Shown here one piece after another: positions 32,618 to 40,261 of a stretch of 64,000 nucleotides of DNA. Origin of the DNA: Tenggerimyces flavus (GTDB taxonomy: Bacteria; Actinomycetota; Actinomycetes; Propionibacteriales; Actinopolymorphaceae). The notes below the pieces were generated by a model. The model worked only from the letters and a program-made list of their open reading frames with translations, did no database searches and was not told where the DNA came from. Location of the stretch: the NCBI RefSeq assembly GCF_016907715.1, contig NZ_JAFBCM010000001.1, positions 62,001-126,000 on the forward strand, in the 5' to 3' direction. Position 1 is the first letter of the stretch; each line of letters starts with the position of its first letter. A program made the translations under genes and the position numbers.

Positions 32618-34501
32618 CTACGGCGCGGCGATGGCTGGCGGAGTGAGGCCGACCCGGTACGGGTACGGCCCGTCCGTCGACCCCGCGTAGAGGTTGCCGC
32701 CCGCGGTGACGGCCGCGACCGTCGTGTCGCCCAGCAGCAGCGGCGCGATCAGCAGCGCCGCGGCCCGGCCGCGCGAGTCCGTCCTGTCCTGCACGTCGAT
32801 GCCGCCGATCTTGAACGTCACCTCCGCGTTCGCGACGGGCTTGCCCTGCGAGTCCACCACGGTCGCCGACAGGTTGATCGGCAGCAGCGGCAGGGAGTGC
32901 CGTGGCCCGGTGTACGTGGTCTTCGTGGCCCGCGCGGTGACGGTCGCGACCACCTCGGCCGAGGCCGAGGCGCCGTCTTTGTCGGTCACGGTGACCTTCG
33001 CGGTGTACGTGCCGGGCTTGGCGTAGGTGTGCGTCGCGTCGGCGCCGTCCGCCTGGGTGCCGTCGCCGAACTCCCAGCGGTACTTCAGCGTCGCCTGGTC
33101 GGCCGGCCCCGGATCGGTCGCCTCCGCGTGGAAGCTGGCCGGCAGCCCCCACTCCTGCTTGACGTCCGCGGGCCTCGCGACGACCGGCGCCGCGTTCTCG
33201 ATCGGCTGGCGCAGGTCGAACGGCTGCTCCGCCACGTTGCCGCCCGCGTCGCTGACGACGAGCGTGCCGTTGTACGTCCCGTTGTCGGCGAACACGTGCT
33301 CTACGGTCTTGCCCGACGCCGTCGTGCCGTCGGAGAACGTCCAGTCGTACGTCAGCCCGTCGAGGCAGTTGTCCTCCGCGCCGGCGGTGAACGTCACCGG
33401 CGAGCCCTCGACGAAAGCGCCGGTCTGGTCGAGGCCGGTGATCCGCGGCTTCACGTCGTCCGGCAGGACCGTGCCGACCTCGTACGTCGCGGCCGTCGCG
33501 TGGTCGAACATGTTCATGCTGCCCTTGAGCAGCACGCCCTCGCGCAGCGTGTGCCAGGTGTGCGAGTTCAGCGGCCCGGGGCCGTCGATGTCCAGGTAGA
33601 ACTTCAACGATCCCGTGGCGGCGACGTCGGGCGCGTAGAGGGCGGGAGCGCCGACCTTGTACCTCAGCTTCGAGCCGGGCGTCGCGGTGCACGGCACCGG
33701 AACCTCGTCCGCAACGTTCTCGGCCTTGGCCCACACGGACTTCTTCGCGTCGACGTTTCCCGCGCTGGTGTTGAAGGTCGCCGTCCTCGCGACGACGATG
33801 CCCTCCTTGGTCGCCTGCACCTGGCCGTCGGCGTGCAGGTTGACGGTGAGGTCGACCGGGCAGCCGGGGAGGAAGCAGGTCTCCGGGACGAACCCGTCGA
33901 TCTTCGTGCTGAAGTCGCACAGGACGGCGCCGGCCTGCGGCGTGCAGGCGGTCGGGGCGGTCATCGTCTTCGTCGCGGTGCGGGTGTACTCGTTCGTCTC
34001 CTGCCAGTCGTCGTAGCCCTTGTCCCCACAGGGCTTGAAGTCCCCGCCACAGACGAAGATGCCGAACGCGTAGGTGCCTTCGAACGCGAGCTTCAGCCCC
34101 TCGCCCTCACCTCGGCCCATCCGGTTGAACACGGTCGCGGTCGATCCCTGCCGTACCTCGGCTGGGTCGACGGTGAAGACGGGCACCTGCGAGTTCGCCC
34201 AGTCCAGCCGCGAGATCGCCTTGATCTTGATGCCGGCCGTGACCTCGCAGCCACCGCAGTCGAACAGGTCGTCCGGCACGCAGGTGTCGCAGTGGGCAAT
34301 CAGTCCGCCGCCGTCGACCGGCCCGAGCGAGCCGACCGGCTTGAGCTGGACGCTGTGCTCGGCGGCGGCGGTCACCGCGGCCGGCTCCGCGTCCTCCAGC
34401 GTCACGGCCGCGTTCGCGCCGCCGGTCGCGACGACGGCGACCACGTGGAGATAGATGGTGATCAGGACGAGTGCGAGCGCCCGCGCCACGTTGCGTTGCA
34501 T
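32618..34501 (-). CDS. large secreted PKD-domain protein, Cys-rich N-terminus
   Basis: A 627-residue secreted protein: signal peptide ~1-32, a cysteine-rich unknown region 33-340 (12 Cys in all, with CDTC and CGGC pairs near 71-85), then two PKD beta-sandwiches (about 352-432 and 438-520, with YDWTFSDGT and YRWEFGDGT) and a C-terminal Ig-like domain (540-627). PKD domains mediate extracellular binding. No catalytic domain or cell-wall anchor is seen. ATG at 34501 follows a palindromic leader and shares the 20-bp upstream element with the small secreted gene. Function unknown. Confidence 0.8.
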   Translation of the reverse strand: MQRNVARALALVLITIYLHVVAVVATGGANAAVTLEDAEPAAVTAAAEHSVQLKPVGSLGPVDGGGLIAHCDTCVPDDLFDCGGCEVTAGIKIKAISRLDWANSQVPVFTVDPAEVRQGSTATVFNRMGRGEGEGLKLAFEGTYAFGIFVCGGDFKPCGDKGYDDWQETNEYTRTATKTMTAPTACTPQAGAVLCDFSTKIDGFVPETCFLPGCPVDLTVNLHADGQVQATKEGIVVARTATFNTSAGNVDAKKSVWAKAENVADEVPVPCTATPGSKLRYKVGAPALYAPDVAATGSLKFYLDIDGPGPLNSHTWHTLREGVLLKGSMNMFDHATAATYEVGTVLPDDVKPRITGLDQTGAFVEGSPVTFTAGAEDNCLDGLTYDWTFSDGTTASGKTVEHVFADNGTYNGTLVVSDAGGNVAEQPFDLRQPIENAAPVVARPADVKQEWGLPASFHAEATDPGPADQATLKYRWEFGDGTQADGADATHTYAKPGTYTAKVTVTDKDGASASAEVVATVTARATKTTYTGPRHSLPLLPINLSATVVDSQGKPVANAEVTFKIGGIDVQDRTDSRGRAAALLIAPLLLGDTTVAAVTAGGNLYAGSTDGPYPYRVGLTPPAIAAP

Positions 34502-34532
34502 TCCTGTGGTTCCCCTCCCGAAGGCGAGACAG

Positions 34533-34559
34533 CTCGTGCACCCCCCTGACGTGCACGAG
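34533..34559 (-). promoter_or_regulatory. 9-bp inverted repeat in the leader of the PKD gene
   Basis: CTCGTGCAC (34533-34541) and GTGCACGAG (34551-34559) flank 9 nt. It lies 32-58 bp before the start codon and could be an operator or a leader hairpin. Confidence 0.4.
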
Positions 34560-34602
34560 TCGTCCGTACGTACACCAAGCCTGGCCGGGGGCGGGCCGTG
34601 GT

Positions 34603-34622
34603 GAATCGGGGAAACCCCTCGC
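34603..34622 (-). promoter_or_regulatory. shared 20-bp upstream element, copy 2
   Basis: Identical to 32537-32556 and in the same orientation, 102-121 bp upstream of the PKD gene start. Identity stops at the edges, so it is not part of a longer duplication. Confidence 0.6.
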
Positions 34623-34700
34623 CATTGCCGGTGCCCCACGACGCTGCGCGTTCGGCTGACGACGAATCGTGAACAGGGCATGGTGATACGGTCCAGACTC

Positions 34701-35774
34701 ATGGCGAGAACTCTCTCCACCGGCATCGTCGGGGCCGGCGAGGTCGCCCAGGTGATCCACCTCCCCGTCCTGCAGACGCTCCCGGACCAGTTCGAGGTCC
34801 GCGCCATCTGCGACCTCTCCCCCGGCCTGCTCGGCGCGGTCGGCGACCGGTACGGCGTCAAGGCGCGCTACACCAGCGTCGACGAGCTGCTCGCCGGCGA
34901 GGACCTCGACTGCGTGCTGGTGCTGAACAGCGACGAATACCACACCGACGCGGTCGTCGCGGCGCTCCAGCAGGACGTGCACGTGCTGGTGGAGAAGCCG
35001 ATGTGCCTCAGCCCGCGCGAGGCCGAACGCGTCATCGCGGCCAGGGACGCGAGCGGCGCGACGGTCATGGTCGGGTACATGCGGCGGTTCGCGCCGGCTT
35101 TCCTTGCAGCCAAGGAGAAAGTCCCCTCGCTGGGAGACATCCGCTACGTGCGGGTCCGCGACATCATCGGCCGCAACGGGCTGTTCATCGAGCCGACCGC
35201 CCGAGTCGACCGGCCATCGGACCTCCCGCAAGCCACGCTTGACGAACGCACGGCGCGCGGTCGAGAGCTTGTCACCGAAGCGCTCGGCGACGTCTCCGGC
35301 GAGCTCGTGCGCACGTACCGCATGCTCTGCGGGCTTGGCAGCCACGACCTGTCGGCGCTGCGCGAGCTGGTCGGCCGGCCGAAGGGAGTCGTCGCGGCGC
35401 GCGGGTGGCGAGGAGGCACGTACCTCACGGCGCTGCTCGACTACGGCGACTTCGTGGCCACGTACGAGACCGGCGTCGACGACCAGCGCCGCTTCGACGC
35501 CCACCTCGAGGTGTACGGCGCGACGTCGTCGCTGCGCGTGCAGTACGACACGCCGTTCGTCCGCCATCTCCCGACCACGTTGACGATCGAGGAGACGAAC
35601 GGCGACGCGTTCACCCGCACGGTCACCCGGCCGCATCTGAAGGATCCGTACACGCACGAGCTGGAGTACTTCCACCGCGCGATCACCGAGGGCTTCGCCC
35701 CGAAGACCAGTCCGGAGGACTTCGTCGCGGACCTCGACCTGTTCGCCGAGATCATCCGGGCATTGGGGCGCTAG
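34701..35774 (+). CDS. Gfo/Idh/MocA family oxidoreductase
   Basis: A 357-residue NAD(P)-dependent oxidoreductase. The dinucleotide motif GIVGAGEVAQ is at 8-17 and the family motif VLVEKPMCLS near 95-104. A C-terminal alpha/beta domain follows. Family members act on sugars, inositols or bile pigments. ATG at 34701 has TACGGT (34687-34692) 8 nt upstream. The convergent LacI gene shares the stop-codon bases (overlap of 4 bp), which may mark a functional sugar-related pair. Confidence 0.85.
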   Translation: MARTLSTGIVGAGEVAQVIHLPVLQTLPDQFEVRAICDLSPGLLGAVGDRYGVKARYTSVDELLAGEDLDCVLVLNSDEYHTDAVVAALQQDVHVLVEKPMCLSPREAERVIAARDASGATVMVGYMRRFAPAFLAAKEKVPSLGDIRYVRVRDIIGRNGLFIEPTARVDRPSDLPQATLDERTARGRELVTEALGDVSGELVRTYRMLCGLGSHDLSALRELVGRPKGVVAARGWRGGTYLTALLDYGDFVATYETGVDDQRRFDAHLEVYGATSSLRVQYDTPFVRHLPTTLTIEETNGDAFTRTVTRPHLKDPYTHELEYFHRAITEGFAPKTSPEDFVADLDLFAEIIRALGR

Positions 35775-36790
35775 ACCGAGGCGCGTTCGACCAGCGGACA
35801 GGGCAGCTTGACCGTGCGGGCCGGGCCGGTGAAGTCGCCGTTCATCCGGCCGAGCAGCAGCTCGCCCGCGTTGGAGCCGATCTCGTACGCGGGGTTGCGG
35901 ACCGTCGTCAGCGCCGGCATGACCATCGTCGCCGCGTCGATGTCGTCGAAGCCGACCAGCGCGATGTCATCGGGCACGGTCAGCCCGGCCGCGCGGAGGA
36001 CGTCGATCGCGCCGATCGCGGACAGGTCGTTCGCGCAGAAGACCGCGTCCGGCCTTTCGTCGAGCGCGAGCAGCGTCCGCATCGCGGCCTGGCCGCCGGC
36101 GCGGGTCCAGTCGCCCTGCAACAGCATCCGGCCGTCGACCGCGCGGCCCGCGCGCAGCATCGCGTCGTGGTAGCCCTCGGTCCTCGGCGTTCCCGTCCCC
36201 GGCGGCCCTTGGATCATCGCGATCCGCTGGCGGCCGCGCTCGAGCAGGTGCGCGGTCGCGTCGCGGGCTCCAGAACGGTCGTCGGTCGAGACCCAGTCGA
36301 CGCCGAGGTCGTCCTTCGGCGTACCGACGCACACGATCGGCGTCGCGAGCCGGGCCTGGGCGAGGTCGGGCTCGATCGCGGCGTTGACCGCGGCCATCAC
36401 GATGCCGTCGACGCCGCGGTCGAGCACGTCGTGCAGGAACTTGCGTTCCCGGTCGGCCGAGCCGTCGGTGTTGCAGACGTACGTCCCGTACTCCTGGCCG
36501 CCGATGTGGTCGGCGAGGCCTCGGGTGAGGACGCCGTAGAAGGAGTTGGTCAGGTCCGGGACGATCACCGCGACCATGCGCGACAGGTTGGTACGCAGCT
36601 GGCGCGCGGCCTGGTTCGGGCGGTAGCCGAGCTCGCGGATGGCGTCCTGGACGCGGTCGCGGGTCGCGGCGTTCACGAGGCGTTTGCCGGACAGCACGTG
36701 CGAGACCGTCGTCGGGCTGACCGCCGCGTGTCTGGCCACGTCCGCGAGCCGTACGCGCTCCCCCGGCCTGTTCGCGTCGCTGACGACCAT
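35771..36790 (-). CDS. LacI-family transcriptional regulator
   Basis: A 339-residue repressor: N-terminal helix-turn-helix VRLADVARHAAVSPTTVSHVLSGKRLV (about 13-39) with hinge helix NQAARQLRTNLS, then a periplasmic-binding-like effector domain. ATG at 36790 has a GGAGG site 6 nt upstream; the frame runs further upstream into the MITE-like element and is not used there. Its targets are unknown; the convergent oxidoreductase is a candidate. Confidence 0.9.
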   Translation of the reverse strand: MVVSDANRPGERVRLADVARHAAVSPTTVSHVLSGKRLVNAATRDRVQDAIRELGYRPNQAARQLRTNLSRMVAVIVPDLTNSFYGVLTRGLADHIGGQEYGTYVCNTDGSADRERKFLHDVLDRGVDGIVMAAVNAAIEPDLAQARLATPIVCVGTPKDDLGVDWVSTDDRSGARDATAHLLERGRQRIAMIQGPPGTGTPRTEGYHDAMLRAGRAVDGRMLLQGDWTRAGGQAAMRTLLALDERPDAVFCANDLSAIGAIDVLRAAGLTVPDDIALVGFDDIDAATMVMPALTTVRNPAYEIGSNAGELLLGRMNGDFTGPARTVKLPCPLVERASV

Positions 36791-36845
36791 CGGTTCCTCC
36801 CCGGCTTCCCCCTCGCCCGCCGGGTCACGGTAGCAGCGGTTCGCG

Positions 36846-37026
36846 TAGGTCGTGTCTGGCAAATAGCGCCGGTCATCGCGCTCCGCGCGATGGCGCGCGG
36901 CGCCCCGCGCCCGTATGGGCGTGGTGCAGGAGGAACTCATATTGGTTATATGGGTGACGAGGTGCACCGCGTCCAGACGGGATGTGGGGTGTCGCGCGCC
37001 GGGCGATCTTTGCCAGACACGGCCTA
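36846..37026. mobile_element. MITE-like element with 18-bp terminal inverted repeats
   Basis: The 181-bp element starts TAGGTCGTGTCTGGCAAA (36846-36863) and ends with its near-complement TTTGCCAGACACGGCCTA (37009-37026), matching 17 of 18. It has an internal CATCGCGC/GCGCGATG hairpin and no coding capacity. Ends in TAG/CTAG resemble IS5-family termini and targets. Related sequence occurs truncated at 27068-27150. Its right end supplies the stop codon of the DUF3616-like gene. Confidence 0.7.
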
Positions 37027-38090
37027 GTCAAAGATCAATGTGCGAAGGGCGACCCGACCCTCCTCGTCGATGACGTAGTGGGCGTGGCCCTCGTCGTCGA
37101 GCGCGACGCCCTCGACTCGGCGGAGGTCGCCGAAGTGGTGGAGGGCCTTGCTGCCCACTCCTCCGCCGTCGGTGTCCGGGAGCGTGAAGCGAACGTGCTC
37201 CGACGCCGCGATGGCGCCGTGCGGGTGGTCGTCGAGCACGGTCGCGGACTTGCCGGTCGCGTCCAGATCACCGATCACGGCCTCGAACGTGTCGTCGCCG
37301 GCGCTGTCGAGTCCGCGGACACCGGCGGGCGCTTCCCTGCTGCCGACGTCGGTGAGGACCCAGACGTTGCCGTGGGTCGGGGTGGCGTCCGGGTCGGTGA
37401 AGAGGGCGTCGATGTCGTGCAGCTCGACGAGGATCGGGTGGCCGTCGGCCGTGACGGGATAGCGGAGACCGAGCAGCAGGTTGCCGTTGGCGCGGAACTC
37501 GGCGGCCTCGATGTTGATCGGGTGGTCCTCGGGGCGGAGTCGGCCGTTCCAGCGTTTGGCCTCGCGTTCGCCTTTGCGATGGTGGCGTCGACGTACGCCT
37601 GTTTGGCTCCGGCACCGAGCGGGATCAGGTCGAGGCTGGCGATGGCGTCGTTGACCGCGCGGTGGATGCCGAACCTGCGGCGGGCGATCTCCAGCTTGGT
37701 ACGGCCCGCGGTCGCTGCGTGCTCGAGCTCCTCCTCGCTCACGCGAGCGATCCAGGACCGCTTGGCCGACAGCGGGCCAGCCTTCTTGCCGAACTGCGAG
37801 CCGAGAATGTAGATGGTGCCGTCGCGCCTGGCACAGGCCTCGGCGTCCTCGGTGCGGCCGCGGTCCTCGGGTGGCTCGGGGTCGGCGTGCACGCGGATCG
37901 CCTGCCACCCGTCGTCGAGCGCGGCGCCCTTGGTGTGCACGAGCAGGGCGAGCGCGTCCTCCGCGGCCGCCTCGTCGAGCACCGTGACGAACGCGCGGTC
38001 CCAGCCGTGCCTGTCGAGGGTCGGCTGGCTGAAGACGCGGGACAGGTCAGAGGCCTCGTTGGGCTCCAGGTGCAGATCGGTCTCGTGCAT
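37024..38090 (-). pseudogene. DUF3616-like gene with a -1 frameshift
   Basis: Two frames together make one ~355-residue protein. Codons 1-~171 (38090 down to ~37576) read MHETDLHLEPNEASDLS ... KQAYVDATIAK. The frame then must move by one base near 37571-37577 (GCAAAGG, where one C appears missing) to continue GEREAKRWNGRLRPEDHPI ... ALRTLIFD to TAG at 37024. Motifs IEAAEFRANGNLLLGLRYP and VEGVALDDEGHAHYVID match the beta-propeller-like DUF3616 family. Both halves keep good codon bias, so the lesion is recent or a sequencing error. The stop codon lies within the MITE-like element end. Confidence 0.72.
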
Positions 38091-38154
38091 GCCTAGCCCA
38101 ACGTCTCGCGGTCGGTCTGGCGCTCCCGGGTCAGGGAACGTTCCGGGTCAGCCC

Positions 38155-40182
38155 CTAGCTGGTGGGGCTGGGCGTGGGGGTAGGGCTGGGTTTCGGGGAG
38201 GGAGTGGGGCTGGGCGACGGGTCGGCGGCCCGAACGCGGAACGCGCGGTAGATCCGCTGGTGCACGGTGTTGCCGGCGGCGTCGGTCGCCTGAGCGCGCA
38301 GCGTCACGTACGACTGGGGTTTCGTCGCGATCCGCGCCGTCCACGACGCCGGGTGCTTGGTGACCGGCGCCTCGGTCCAGGTCAGGCCGTCGTCGTAGGA
38401 GATCTGTACGGCGAGCTTGGTGACCTCCGCCGCCGGTGCGCCGCGTTCGCGCTGGATCCAGATCGGGAGCTCGTAGGCGTCCTTCGCCGAGACCTCGCCA
38501 CGCAGGTCGGTCTCGGGATGGAACCGTACGGCCATCAACGGGAGCACGCCCGAACCGTTCGACGACACCGTCCAGCTCGCGGTGATCTTCGTCGAGGTCG
38601 GCCACCAGGGCGCCTTCCGGGCGAGCTCGGTGTCGATGCGAAGCTTCGCCGCACCGTTCGGGATCGTGAAGCCGCCGCGCCCGGCCTGGTTGATGGTCTT
38701 GACCAGCGTGCCGTTGCGGAACAGCTTCGTGAAGCCCTTGTCGACGGTCAGCGTCTGGTCGATGTCGGGGTCGTCGACCTGCCCGGATCCGTCGGCCAGC
38801 AAGGGGATCACGGCCTCGACGTCGGTGCCGTCGCGCGAAACCCAGTGCGGATGGACGACCTTGTCGAACGGTGCGCCGAAGCCCGGCCCGATGACCGGCG
38901 CCCCGACCGTGATCGACTTCGGTTTCCCCTTCTGCAGCGCGCGAATCGCCTCGTACCCGCTGCCGGTCGTGTCCTCCGACGCGGGCCCGCCGACCGACTC
39001 CCAGGAGGAGCGGGCGTACCACGTTCCCGGCGTCGAGAACTCCGTCCGTTCCAGCGGCAGCGCGAACTCCTCGGAGGAGAGATCGCCCGCGGGGAAGGAG
39101 TACTGGCGCCCGCTGATGGCAAGGTTGTCGTAGGTGTAGCCGACCGCGTCGAACGGCGAGGCGTTCACGTACCTCGCGTCGACGCGGGCGAGGTCGGCGT
39201 CGTGGAAGGTCCCTCCGGGCGCCGCGGGGATCGTTCCGGCCGTGGGGGCGACGAGGTCGTAGCGGTACGGGCTCGCCGGCTCGCCTTCGACGGAGATCTT
39301 CCCGCCCTGCTTGGCGAGCTGCACGAGCTTCGCGCCACCGGCGCGGGTGGTGTAGAGCGTCGGAAGGATCCGTCCGTCGGCGCCGCTGATCAGCCCCGGA
39401 CGGAACCAGACGATCGCGAGTCGCCCACCGTTCCTCGCGATCGCACGGATCGTGGCACTGAGGTCGGAGTCCTCGGTCGGCGTGACGACGACCGCCTTGC
39501 CCCGCACGCCGCGGTTGGCGATCTCGGCGGGTGCCCCGGCGCCGACGTCGACGAGCTTCAGCTCCTCCTTGCCGACGAGGTGCGGCTGGTACGGCAGCCA
39601 CCAGACGTCGAGGTCCAGCCCCGGCGCGGCGACGGTGACGTCGGTCGCGGTCAGCTGGGCGCGGACGTAGAACTCGAAACCGGCCGTCACCGGCCCGACG
39701 TTGCCGGCGTACAGATCGTCGAACGTGCCGGCGAGCTCGACGCCCTCCTCGCCCTGGATCCCGTTCTTCCGGCTCACCATCGCGACGCGGAAGATCCGCG
39801 CGTCGGGTCGGTCGACGCCGAAGCGCACGCGGTTCGCCCGGCGGGCGTCGAGCGTCAGGGTCTGGTTGCGGCGGACGTCGAGGTTGGGCTGGGCGAGCAT
39901 CGTGACGGACGGCTCGAGCTTGCCGGGGCTCGGGGACTCGACAGTCGCGACGACCAGGTACCGGCCGCCGGTGAGCTGGACGGTCTCGCCGGCCTGGGCG
40001 ACGACGTACGTGCCGTTCGTGCTCTGGAACGTCGCCGAGCCCGTCTTCGCCAGGTTGCCGGTGCGGTCGACGAGCTTGACCTTGACCGCGAGTGTCGGCG
40101 CTGGCGCGGCCTGACCCACCCCGGCGCCGACGAGGATGCTGCCGACCGTGAGCGCGACTACCAAGCGCGATGCAACCGTCAC
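38155..40182 (-). CDS. large secreted protein with PA-like segment, no catalytic domain seen
   Basis: A 675-residue secreted protein: signal peptide 1-26, beta-rich repeats, a protease-associated (PA)-like segment near 210-270 (IANRGVRGKAVVVTPTED ... IARNGGRLAIVWF) and a C-terminal Ser/Pro/Thr tail (SPTPSPKPSPTPTPSPTS). It resembles the non-catalytic C-terminal halves of actinobacterial subtilase-like proteins; no Asp-His-Ser triad is visible. GTG at 40182 lies 8 nt after TATAGT (minus strand, 40196-40191), a strong leaderless promoter. Function unknown. Confidence 0.75.
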   Translation of the reverse strand: MTVASRLVVALTVGSILVGAGVGQAAPAPTLAVKVKLVDRTGNLAKTGSATFQSTNGTYVVAQAGETVQLTGGRYLVVATVESPSPGKLEPSVTMLAQPNLDVRRNQTLTLDARRANRVRFGVDRPDARIFRVAMVSRKNGIQGEEGVELAGTFDDLYAGNVGPVTAGFEFYVRAQLTATDVTVAAPGLDLDVWWLPYQPHLVGKEELKLVDVGAGAPAEIANRGVRGKAVVVTPTEDSDLSATIRAIARNGGRLAIVWFRPGLISGADGRILPTLYTTRAGGAKLVQLAKQGGKISVEGEPASPYRYDLVAPTAGTIPAAPGGTFHDADLARVDARYVNASPFDAVGYTYDNLAISGRQYSFPAGDLSSEEFALPLERTEFSTPGTWYARSSWESVGGPASEDTTGSGYEAIRALQKGKPKSITVGAPVIGPGFGAPFDKVVHPHWVSRDGTDVEAVIPLLADGSGQVDDPDIDQTLTVDKGFTKLFRNGTLVKTINQAGRGGFTIPNGAAKLRIDTELARKAPWWPTSTKITASWTVSSNGSGVLPLMAVRFHPETDLRGEVSAKDAYELPIWIQRERGAPAAEVTKLAVQISYDDGLTWTEAPVTKHPASWTARIATKPQSYVTLRAQATDAAGNTVHQRIYRAFRVRAADPSPSPTPSPKPSPTPTPSPTS

Positions 40183-40190
40183 GTTCCAGC

Positions 40191-40196
40191 ACTATA
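40191..40196 (-). promoter_or_regulatory. -10 TATAGT of the secreted-protein gene
   Basis: A near-consensus -10 on the minus strand, 8 nt before GTG 40182. No good -35 is seen 17-18 bp upstream. Confidence 0.5.
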
Positions 40197-40261
40197 TGGG
40201 CATCACACCCGAAGCGGCACCCTTCGGTCTACTTCGGGCGATCTACGCGCTTCGGGCCAAC

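Noticed and set aside
38128-38150. GGGTCA direct repeats around the palindrome GGAACGTTCC as an operator
   Set aside because: It lies downstream of one gene and only ~40 bp from the start of a frameshifted one; too short and unsupported to call.
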